64,000 nucleotides of DNA from Chitinophagaceae bacterium. Lineage in GTDB: Bacteria; Bacteroidota; Bacteroidia; Chitinophagales; UBA10324. The stretch lies in contig CANJII010000010.1 in NCBI GenBank assembly GCA_947474435.1, positions 1 to 64,000 on the forward strand, read 5' to 3'. The notes beneath the pieces were generated by a model. The model saw only the letters and a list, made by a program, of their open reading frames with translations. It was not told the origin of the DNA and ran no database searches. The stretch's first letter is position 1. Every line of letters starts with the position of its first letter. Shown here piece after piece: positions 36,865 through 44,299 of this stretch. The position numbers were made by a program, and so were the translations under genes.

Positions 36865-37557
36865 TCATACTTGTTTTAAAAGAACTTCAACTATTTGCGG
36901 CAAACCTTCGCTTCCTTTTTTAGCAATGCAGGTAATATTGCGTACATGACTAACATCAGGCACATTCGGATCAACTAAAAATTTCGGAACAGTTGGATGA
37001 ATATAATTTATTAAACCTGCAGCAGGATAAACCTGCAATGAAGTTCCAACAATAATAAAAATATCGGCCAACGAAACTTCTTTTGCTGCAATCTCAATCA
37101 TCGGAACTGCTTCGTTAAACCAGACTATAAATGGTCTCAACTGCGAATTTTTTTCACATTTGTCACCAATGAGAATATCGCCTTCACATTCATAAATCAA
37201 TTTTGCATCAACCGTGCTTTGTGATTTAAGAATTTCTCCATGCAGGTGAATTACATTGGTAGAACCTGCACGCTCATGCAGGTTATCTATATTCTGAGTG
37301 ACAACCACCACATCAAATTTTTCTTCAAGAAGTGCAATTGCTTTGTGTCCTTTGTTTGGTTTTGCGTTTAACACATCTCGTCGTCGTTGATTATAAAAAT
37401 CAAGAACCAGTTCCGGATTCCTTTTCCAGCCTTCGGGTGAAGCAACATCTTCAATGCGGTGTTCTTCCCACAAACCATCGCTGTCGCGAAAAGTTCGAAG
37501 CCCGCTTTCAGCACTTACACCGGCACCTGTGAGTACAACTATTTTTTTTCTGCTCAT
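36865..37557 (-). CDS. NAD-dependent protein deacylase (sirtuin, CobB-like)
   Basis: 230 residues from the ATG at 37557; a TTG immediately upstream is ignored. GAGVSAESGLRTFRDSDGLW is the NAD-binding N-terminus. TQNIDNLHERAGS and HLHGEI contain the conserved Gln-Asn-Asp and the catalytic His. The zinc-binding cysteines are not in a canonical CX2C layout. Sirtuins use NAD to remove acetyl or acyl groups from lysines. The gene precedes a Nudix hydrolase by three bases (operon) and is divergent from the broken sanA-like gene. Acetyl-CoA synthetase, a classic CobB target, is also encoded in this window, about 21 kb away. Confidence 0.92.
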   Translation of the reverse strand: MSRKKIVVLTGAGVSAESGLRTFRDSDGLWEEHRIEDVASPEGWKRNPELVLDFYNQRRRDVLNAKPNKGHKAIALLEEKFDVVVVTQNIDNLHERAGSTNVIHLHGEILKSQSTVDAKLIYECEGDILIGDKCEKNSQLRPFIVWFNEAVPMIEIAAKEVSLADIFIIVGTSLQVYPAAGLINYIHPTVPKFLVDPNVPDVSHVRNITCIAKKGSEGLPQIVEVLLKQV

Positions 37558-37588
37558 CAAAAAATTTCTGTTGTAAATATGCAGTGAT

Positions 37589-38251
37589 ATGATTAATCAC
37601 TTTAAAAAGTTCTGGAAAAAATATTTATGGTGGATGAGCGGAATTATTTTTTTGATTTTGGTAATTGCTTTCACCATTAATATATATGTAATAAAATCTG
37701 CTTCGGGATTATTGTATGATAATATGAATGAAATTCCTTTCCGCAAAACTGCTTTAGTTTTAGGAACCAGTAAATATTTTTCAAAAGGAAATTTGAATTT
37801 ATTTTATAACAACAGAATGAATGCCGCTGCACAGTAATACCATGCAGGAAAGGTGCAGCAATTTATTTTAAGTGGCGACAATGCAACCATGAGTTACAAC
37901 GAACCGCGAATGATGAAAAAAGATTTGGTAGGGCTCGGAATTCCCGACAGTGTTTTGTTTTTGGATTATGCTGGATTCAGAACTTTAGATGCAGTGGTAA
38001 GAGCAAAAAAAATTTTCGGGCAGGATAGTGTCATCATCATCAGTCAGAAATTTCATAATACACGCGCCATTTTTTTAGCTCAATATTTTAATCTGAATGC
38101 AATTGGTTACAATGCCAAAAATGTGTCGTTCAGCAACAGTCCGAAAACTTTTATCAGAGAATATTTTGCCAGAGTTGCAGCATTTCTTGATGTGGAAATA
38201 TTTCACACCCAACCTAAATTTTTAGGGGAGAAAGAGTCGATGCCGAAATAG
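37589..38251 (+). pseudogene. SanA/YdcF-family (DUF218) gene interrupted by one in-frame stop codon
   Basis: The frame reads from ATG 37589 to TAA 37835-37837 (codon 83) and then continues in the same frame, without any shift, to 38251. Before the stop: a membrane segment (about residues 12-32), then ALVLGTSKY and NNRMNAAAQ. After it: YHAGKVQQFILSGDN, LDYAGFRTLDAVVRAKKIFG and ISQKFHNTRAIFLAQYF. All are conserved DUF218/SanA signatures in the correct order. SanA is an inner-membrane protein linked to envelope barrier function and vancomycin exclusion at high temperature in E. coli. A single base change (for example TTA to TAA) explains the break. A sequencing error is possible. Confidence 0.88.
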
Positions 38252-38253
38252 AT

Positions 38254-38274
38254 TTTCGGTTTCAAGTTTCAATT
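38254..38274 (+). repeat. Short period-7 repeat island
   Basis: Heptamers TTTCGGT, TTCAAGT, TTCAATT follow the broken sanA-like gene and overlap the 3' end of the convergent lipoprotein gene. They resemble the island at 4714. Confidence 0.4.
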
Positions 38275-39735
38275 TTTTATTGCAACTTCATACGGGTCAA
38301 CACTAACTTCAGCTTTATAACCATCAACAAATTCAAGAGTGTTCAAATCAACCAATTGAACATAACCGTTTCGTCCACCACAAACTGAAGTGTGATGTGG
38401 TGTTGGTCCGTTTGGATTTATGTTTCTGCTTGGAATAATGATGAGATTATTTTTTTCATCCACTTCCACAGCGTGTGGTTCCGATAAATCGTTTTGCAGA
38501 ATTTTTATCACCTGTAACGAATTGTAATCAATCACATAAACCGAACCTTTGTACAATGGATTTGGATTCGCATCATTTTCACAGGCAACAAATAAGTAAT
38601 GGTGTTTTTCTGAAACATCAAATTCCAATGGAAACTCACCGACAGGAATAATTTTTAAAAGGGAATCATTGCTGCGTTTAAATACACGAACTTCGTTTGA
38701 TGACTGACAACTGACAAAATATTTTGTTTCATCAGGGCTCAATTCAATCTGGTGCGGGTCATATACATTGTGATTGTTATTGGCTGTTTCACCGGGAGCT
38801 ATAACCACTTGTTGTATATCAGGAAGCATAGGATTAGAAATGTCTATTTTGAAAATATAATTTCCGTATTGCGAAGTCACATACAAAGTTTTAAAATCCT
38901 GAGTGGCAGTAATTCCATGCGGGCTGATTAAAATGCTTGCAGCAGAATACATCTTAATCAATGTGAGATTCTCCAGGTTCACATAAGCAATTCGTCCGTT
39001 TGAATTAAAGTCAACAATGAAAGCAAACTTTCCATCGGGTGAAATGGTTAGTGTGTTCCAGCTTCCCTGCGATAAATCTATCTGACCCACAAGTGAATCA
39101 TTTGCAGTACTGAATTTTTGTATCACACTTCCGGCAGCAAAAATCACATACAAAAATTTTCCATCGGGCGAACATTTAATATCGTGGGGCACTTCAATAT
39201 TTCCTGGAATAATTCCAACATCAAAGTAGCGCATCGCGAGTTTTGTTTTTGTATCGAAAACAGTTATCACATCGCAACCTTGATTGGTTACATAAAATTT
39301 GTTTTGTTTTTCGTCGCCTGCAAAAGCAATTTTTCCGTTTACAGATGGCGCACCGGAGTTTATCCAGGATTGTATCAATTTCACTTCATCGCGACTAAGC
39401 ACTGCTCCGTTCACAGGCATTGTTGGTGAAAGTGAAATTCCTAAATCAGAAAAAGTATTAATAAAATAACACAGTGAACTGTTTTCAGCGCGAAATGGAA
39501 TTACCACTGAACCACTTTTTGCGCCTTCAAATAATTTGTCCCAGGTTTCCAATGAAAGTCCACCTACAGCAGATTTACTTGCTTCATTATGGCAACCAGA
39601 TGTAGCGCATTTCTTTACCATAATTTCTCCAACCCCATCAGGATAACCTTGCAATTCAGTAGTTGAAATATCTTTTTTACAGGAAGAAATTAAAATGATA
39701 ATTATTGAAAGAAACAGGAACGGATAACGATTCAC
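38269..39735 (-). CDS. Lipoprotein with cytochrome-c-like motif and beta-propeller
   Basis: 488 residues, GTG start; no ATG is available ahead of the lipoprotein signal, which ends LISSC (Cys19). Residues 43-49 read CATSGCH, a CX4CH haem-binding-like motif of the kind seen in planctomycete-type cytochrome c domains. The region ends near the MPVNGAVLSRDEVKLIQSWINSGAP stretch (about 105-130) typical of that domain. From about 140 to the end are YVTN-type beta-propeller repeats (SPDGKFLYV, SPDGKFAFIV, SPDETKYFVS). It is an envelope-anchored protein, perhaps binding haem or acting as a scaffold. CX4CH rather than CX2CH leaves haem attachment uncertain. Confidence 0.78.
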   Translation of the reverse strand: MNRYPFLFLSIIIILISSCKKDISTTELQGYPDGVGEIMVKKCATSGCHNEASKSAVGGLSLETWDKLFEGAKSGSVVIPFRAENSSLCYFINTFSDLGISLSPTMPVNGAVLSRDEVKLIQSWINSGAPSVNGKIAFAGDEKQNKFYVTNQGCDVITVFDTKTKLAMRYFDVGIIPGNIEVPHDIKCSPDGKFLYVIFAAGSVIQKFSTANDSLVGQIDLSQGSWNTLTISPDGKFAFIVDFNSNGRIAYVNLENLTLIKMYSAASILISPHGITATQDFKTLYVTSQYGNYIFKIDISNPMLPDIQQVVIAPGETANNNHNVYDPHQIELSPDETKYFVSCQSSNEVRVFKRSNDSLLKIIPVGEFPLEFDVSEKHHYLFVACENDANPNPLYKGSVYVIDYNSLQVIKILQNDLSEPHAVEVDEKNNLIIIPSRNINPNGPTPHHTSVCGGRNGYVQLVDLNTLEFVDGYKAEVSVDPYEVAIKN

Positions 39736-39793
39736 AAAAAGGGATTTAGAAATTGAAATTTATATCATTTGAATTATACAGCGAGCGTAAATA

Positions 39794-40222
39794 TTATTCA
39801 CTCATAGCTAAAATTTTCTTTTTAAAATTCAGTGTTGCCTGATGTTCCAATAATAAATCACAACCAATAACACCATCAATAGGAGGGAGGTCAACCTGCT
39901 TGTAAGTTTCATTCACATGCGAAAGATCGAGTATGTGTGCGTGATAATTTTTTATTTTCAGACGACCGATTTTTAACAAAGGAATAACTGCTTCTTCGCT
40001 TTCAATGGTGTTGCTTCCAAGTCCGGTTGTTAGTTGCTCTGATTTTTTTGTATAAAGTTCCTGCAGATGTTTCTGAATAAATGATTTATCAAAAACTGTT
40101 TTTGATGCACCGGTATCAATTAATAACCGTGCAGCAATGCCATTCACTTTAACAGGTATGAAACAATGAATTCCATAATCCTGAATCGACATAATTTCAA
40201 TATCAATTTTGTGTCGCGCCAT
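39794..40222 (-). CDS. Retropepsin-like aspartic protease
   Basis: 142 residues. LLIDTGASKTVFD holds the DTG active-site motif (Asp36), flanked by hydrophobic residues as in clan AA aspartic proteases. The second hydrophobic-hydrophobic-glycine element appears as IDGVIGCDLLLEHQA near residues 115-128. There is no signal peptide, so it is cytoplasmic. Such single-domain bacterial proteases work as dimers in the manner of retroviral proteases; their targets here are unknown. It stands between the beta-propeller lipoprotein and mdh, all on the minus strand, with gaps of 60-210 bp. Confidence 0.87.
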   Translation of the reverse strand: MARHKIDIEIMSIQDYGIHCFIPVKVNGIAARLLIDTGASKTVFDKSFIQKHLQELYTKKSEQLTTGLGSNTIESEEAVIPLLKIGRLKIKNYHAHILDLSHVNETYKQVDLPPIDGVIGCDLLLEHQATLNFKKKILAMSE

Positions 40223-40384
40223 AATGAGGTGAAGTTATTGGTTGATTAGTTAGTTTGTTTTTTTATTGTAAGATATCGGTTAATAGTAACAACTTTTTTC
40301 ATCTTAATTTTTTCTGCAATCAATTACAAAAAAAAATCCGTTGATTGATTTTGTGCTATTCAAATTTAATAACAGCAAAGAAAC

Positions 40385-40403
40385 CCTGTCTGCGTCAGGC
40401 AGG
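40385..40403. repeat. Imperfect palindrome
   Basis: CCTGTCTG and CAGGCAGG flank a CGT centre with one mismatch. It lies just downstream of mdh on the minus strand, where a terminator is expected, but no T-run follows. Its GC-rich makeup differs from the surroundings. Confidence 0.4.
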
Positions 40404-40435
40404 CAATCAACGGATAACAAACGAATCTTAAAAAA

Positions 40436-41377
40436 CTAATTTGCGGGAACTGTCATTTTATCCAGCACCGACATTACTTCTTTAACAGCTGTGGCCGAAT
40501 CAATCAGCAATTTTTCTTCTTCAGTATTTAATTTCAGTTCAATGACTTGTTCAATACCATTTCTTCCCAACTTAACAGGAACACCAAGGTACACATCTTT
40601 CAAACCATATTCTCCCTGCAACCAAACACAGCACGGATAAATTCTGTTTTCGTTTTTTGCTATTGCTTCCACCATTTGCGCAGCTGCAGCTCCGGGTGCA
40701 TACCATGCACTTGTTCCCATCAGGTTCACTAATTCGCCACCGCCCTTTTTGGTGCGTTCAATAATGGCATTCAGTTTTTCTTTATTTATTAATTCGGTAA
40801 CAGGTATTCCGCTCACAGTTGTATAGCGAGGCAGCGGAACCATCGTATCACCATGACCACCCATCAACACCGCCTGAATATCTTTTGGAGAACAATTTAA
40901 TGCCTCAGCTAAAAATGCTTTGTAACGGGCAGTATCTAAAATACCAGCCATACCAAAAACTTTTTTAGAATCAATTTTTGCGGTAAGAAAAGCGCAGTAT
41001 GTCATAACATCCAACGGATTGCTTACAACTATTACAATTGTATTGGGCGAATGCTTCATGATGTTTTCTGTTACACCGCGAACAATTCCGGCGTTGGTCG
41101 AAATCAAATCATCGCGACTCATTCCCGGTTTGCGTGGCAAACCTGAAGTAATAACCACCACATCAGAATTTGCGGTTCGTGCATAATCATTAGTAACTCC
41201 AACTACTCGTGTGTTGTACATATTAATTGCAGCGGTTTGCCAGATGTCGAGTGCCTTGCCTTCCGCTATTCCTTCTTTTATGTCAAGTAAAATCACTTCA
41301 CTTGCATAGTCGCCATGAGCGATAACATTTGCGCATGTTGCACCAACATTTCCTGCGCCTATTACTGTAACTTTCAT
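40436..41377 (-). CDS. mdh: Malate dehydrogenase (LDH-like type)
   Basis: 313 residues. VIGAGNVGATCANVI is the NAD-binding glycine motif. LPRKPGMSRDDL is the substrate-loop segment whose arginines specify malate/oxaloacetate, and GGHGDTMVPLPRY contains the catalytic histidine. The enzyme interconverts malate and oxaloacetate with NAD in the TCA cycle. Length and loop sequence match the lactate-dehydrogenase-like malate dehydrogenases of Bacteroidota. A TATTTTTG promoter element lies 22 bases upstream, and the next minus-strand gene is about 210 bp away, so mdh is likely monocistronic. Confidence 0.96.
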   Translation of the reverse strand: MKVTVIGAGNVGATCANVIAHGDYASEVILLDIKEGIAEGKALDIWQTAAINMYNTRVVGVTNDYARTANSDVVVITSGLPRKPGMSRDDLISTNAGIVRGVTENIMKHSPNTIVIVVSNPLDVMTYCAFLTAKIDSKKVFGMAGILDTARYKAFLAEALNCSPKDIQAVLMGGHGDTMVPLPRYTTVSGIPVTELINKEKLNAIIERTKKGGGELVNLMGTSAWYAPGAAAAQMVEAIAKNENRIYPCCVWLQGEYGLKDVYLGVPVKLGRNGIEQVIELKLNTEEEKLLIDSATAVKEVMSVLDKMTVPAN

Positions 41378-41399
41378 TTTATTTATTTTTTAATACACG

Positions 41400-41407
41400 C
41401 AAAAATA
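41400..41407 (-). promoter_or_regulatory. TATTTTTG -7 element for mdh
   Basis: TAnnTTTG on the minus strand (CAAAAATA on the plus strand), 22 bases before the mdh ATG. Confidence 0.5.
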
Positions 41408-41571
41408 TAATTCCAATTCAATGATGAAATGATTTTACTCACAACATTTCCACTATTCAGAAAATGATATTGAAAAATTGGATTTTGGATACACACTTTA
41501 TGTATTTTTAGAAATTATTTCATTTGAATTATTTAAGATATATTTACACGCAAACAAAAAAATTAATCCAT

Positions 41572-41970
41572 TTGAAATCAATTGCTAAAATTTTGACCTG
41601 CCTCGTTGTTATTATTTCATTTAGTGCATGCACCAAGCCCGGCACCGGTGGAACCACAACAGTTGTATGTTATTTGAAACATCACATTATGTTAATTGCC
41701 AATGATTCCATTCAACCCAATGTGGTGTATGTAAAATTTGGGACAAAAGATTTACCTGCTGACCCTACCAATGATTATGATATAAAATTTATTGGTGAGC
41801 CGGGTGAAGATCATGTTCATGCCGAAGATTTAAAACCCGGGCAATATTATTTCTATGCAGTTGGTTTCGATGCTGGTATTAGCCAAGTAGTGAAAGGCGG
41901 CCTTTCATTAAAAATAAAGCGTGGAGATAAAGTTAACGAAATAGATTTTGATATTCCGGTTACTGAATAA
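41572..41970 (+). CDS. Small lipoprotein, unknown
   Basis: 132 residues starting at TTG 41572, which immediately precedes a lipoprotein signal ending SFSAC (Cys20). A longer TTG start at 41524 would add 16 residues and lies upstream of a TATATTTA promoter-like box (41539-41546), so I rejected it. The body is a small beta domain (VYVKFGTKDLPADP, then EDHVHAEDLKPGQYYFYAVGFD). I recognise no family, though the pattern suggests a carbohydrate- or calcium-binding-like beta sandwich. The gene is divergent from mdh. Confidence 0.7.
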   Translation: MKSIAKILTCLVVIISFSACTKPGTGGTTTVVCYLKHHIMLIANDSIQPNVVYVKFGTKDLPADPTNDYDIKFIGEPGEDHVHAEDLKPGQYYFYAVGFDAGISQVVKGGLSLKIKRGDKVNEIDFDIPVTE

Positions 41971-42209
41971 TTAGGTATGTGCCCATCAGGAATTTACTAT
42001 AATGATGTTTCTAACAGAAGTGCATAGAGTTTTGCGAATACACGGTGACTTGTACGCTCATATAAATGTATACTCGCATGGCACATTGCCTTGCTGTGAA
42101 GAGACAAAGCTGATGAGAAAGTGTTTTCAAGTCAAATCAGTTTGAGGTACTGATTCTGAAAAAATGTTTTCCGGTGGTTTTTTGATAAGGCAAAAGCGAA
42201 GATTTATTT

Positions 42210-44120
42210 TTATTCTACCACCACTTTTTTAATTCCAACTTCCATTTCATTTCCCACTTTCACAAAATAAATCCCTGCTGAAATATTTTTCAATGAGATA
42301 AAATTTTCAGTTCCTGTAATATTTTGTGTAAGAATTATTCTTCCCTTCAAATCGCAAAGTGAAATGGTTCCGGAAATATTTTTCTGAAATGAAACACTTA
42401 ATTCATCTGAAGCCGGATTCGGATAAATCTGAAATCCGTAATCTGAAATTTGTAATTCATCCATTCCATTAAACCCTGCTTGCGGTAGAGTGATGTACGA
42501 AAAGTTTGTGCTGTTCAGATAAACTGTATTGTTCGCAATTAGCGGATTCACCAATGAATCGAGACTATTTCCCGGATACATAATTCCATTCGTATTCATG
42601 TTGCGATTGAAGCGAGGGTAGTTGCTTGATGTAACATCAACACGAATTTTATGTCCGGTCAAAAAAGTGATGCATGTGTTCGGAAGAATAACAGTGCAAT
42701 CATAAACAGTCCCCGGAATTAATTCGGCAGTATCAGATGAAGAATATCCATTGCGGAAACGCATGCGCAATACACCATCATTCACCAGCATGGATCGGCC
42801 GTCGGGATATACATCTGTTAAGCGAATTGCAAAATCTGTATCTTTTATATTGGATGAAATTTTTAAGTGAACTGTCGCACTTCCTTTTACCACCACATCA
42901 TTCGAAAGAACTTCAGTTGAAAAAACAAGAATATCATTTCGGCTCTCTACTAATGATACTTGATTGTAAGGACCTTGATCCAAATCATTTCTCAATGTTG
43001 GGCCACCAATTGTCGGTGAAGGATCATTCGGATTATAATTAAATGAAAGTGCATCAGTAGCATTTGTTGGAGCTACATTGTTGATGATTCCATTCTGATG
43101 AAAATAGAAATTAGTATTCGTCATTCCGGTTGGTGGCCAAACGGCGCTGCTGTTCCAGGAGTCTTCGCCCAATTGATAATATTGAATGAACGGAGTTTGA
43201 TCCCAGCCATTATTTATATTCCGTAAATAGAAATCGAAAAATAAAATTGCGAGCGAATCATTCCAGTGTGCTGAGTTCGGATACGAAAGTTCGCCTTGCG
43301 GAACACTTCCAACCATTGCCTGACCACTTCCGCCATGAGTCCACGGTCCCATTAGCAAACGATGTTTGTCGCGCACATTCAGAGGCGATTGAGTTCTTAA
43401 TCCATTGAAGAACGGAAGCATTTGCTCAATGGTGTGGTCGTACCAACCGCCAATCATAAAGCATGGAACACGAATGCTGTCGGGATAAAAATTTGCACTC
43501 TCGCTGAAAGTCCAGACAAAATCATGTAAAGGATGTTGCATCAGCACGGGAGAAATACCATAACCAAGCGCATCTAACTGCTCAACATATTCAGTGCGCA
43601 AAACGCCTCCCGGAAAATATTCCTTGTATTCGTATTGCGGTCCGGCAACGAGCGGGCAAATACAAAGCAAGTGTGGTGGATTTTCTTTTTCAGTTTGAAA
43701 TTGTACTCTTCCTAAAGCAGATGGCCCCCAAGTTCCGACTTTTCCGTTGCTCCATGTTTGTTGCGCTATCCATTCCACCACATCATAACCATCTTCACCA
43801 ATATTCGGACTGCCTGCATAAGCTGCACCTGAAGAACCATAAAATCCGCGCCAGTCAACAATCACAAAAATGTAATTGCTTGCATTAATATTTAATCCAA
43901 CAAGAAGTGGTAAGCTCAAATGATAGAACACACGGTTGTATGGCGTTTGAATAAGTAGCACCGGCCCCTGTGTCATTCCGCTTGGGATATAAATATCCGC
44001 AGCTAATTTTTGTCCATCACTCATTGGTATGGAATCAATAATCGGAGTAAGTGCAGCAAATGATTTTTGAGAAGAGAAAAACAAAACCAGAAATAAAACA
44101 GAGAGTATTATTTTTTTCAT
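42210..44120 (-). CDS. CocE/NonD-family hydrolase with T9SS type A sorting domain
   Basis: 636 residues. Signal peptide about 1-22 (KSFA). The N-terminal alpha/beta hydrolase (about 30-320) shows DWRGFYGSSG and KVGTWGPSALG, where Ser in the GxSxxG-like elbow is the nucleophile of the CocE / X-Pro dipeptidyl-peptidase (S15) family. A jelly-roll domain follows (about 380-540; LKISSNIKDTDFAIRLTDVYPDG), then a type A sorting domain (about 555-636; QIYPNPASDELSVSF). Family members are acyl esterases or aminopeptidases. The sorting domain predicts T9SS secretion; the substrate is unknown. Confidence 0.9.
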   Translation of the reverse strand: MKKIILSVLFLVLFFSSQKSFAALTPIIDSIPMSDGQKLAADIYIPSGMTQGPVLLIQTPYNRVFYHLSLPLLVGLNINASNYIFVIVDWRGFYGSSGAAYAGSPNIGEDGYDVVEWIAQQTWSNGKVGTWGPSALGRVQFQTEKENPPHLLCICPLVAGPQYEYKEYFPGGVLRTEYVEQLDALGYGISPVLMQHPLHDFVWTFSESANFYPDSIRVPCFMIGGWYDHTIEQMLPFFNGLRTQSPLNVRDKHRLLMGPWTHGGSGQAMVGSVPQGELSYPNSAHWNDSLAILFFDFYLRNINNGWDQTPFIQYYQLGEDSWNSSAVWPPTGMTNTNFYFHQNGIINNVAPTNATDALSFNYNPNDPSPTIGGPTLRNDLDQGPYNQVSLVESRNDILVFSTEVLSNDVVVKGSATVHLKISSNIKDTDFAIRLTDVYPDGRSMLVNDGVLRMRFRNGYSSSDTAELIPGTVYDCTVILPNTCITFLTGHKIRVDVTSSNYPRFNRNMNTNGIMYPGNSLDSLVNPLIANNTVYLNSTNFSYITLPQAGFNGMDELQISDYGFQIYPNPASDELSVSFQKNISGTISLCDLKGRIILTQNITGTENFISLKNISAGIYFVKVGNEMEVGIKKVVVE

Positions 44121-44283
44121 AAAGGGAATTTTAAAATTTTTTTTACGCGTTTTCGACTCAATAAACCTAAAGCGGTTTAATGAGTCGCAATCATTTTTTT
44201 GCTTTTTATTTTAAACAACAATTAATTTTTGTAACCATTTCAATATTTCTCATTCTCTTTTTTTGCCCGTAACATTCAACGCA

Positions 44284-44291
44284 TACATTTG
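44284..44291 (+). promoter_or_regulatory. TACATTTG -7 element with TTTG -33 box for the TonB receptor gene
   Basis: TAnnTTTG match eight bases before the ATG at 44300. TTTG at 44262-44265 is 18 bases upstream, the expected -33/-7 spacing. This is the best complete promoter in the window. Confidence 0.65.
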
Positions 44292-44299
44292 CGCCGCTT

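Noticed and set aside
37835-37837. Stop codon reassignment (TAA read as sense) to explain the sanA break
   Set aside because: TAA is used as a normal stop codon by many intact genes in the window.
38254-38274. Terminator after the broken sanA gene
   Set aside because: The sequence is a heptamer repeat with a T-rich end but no stem.
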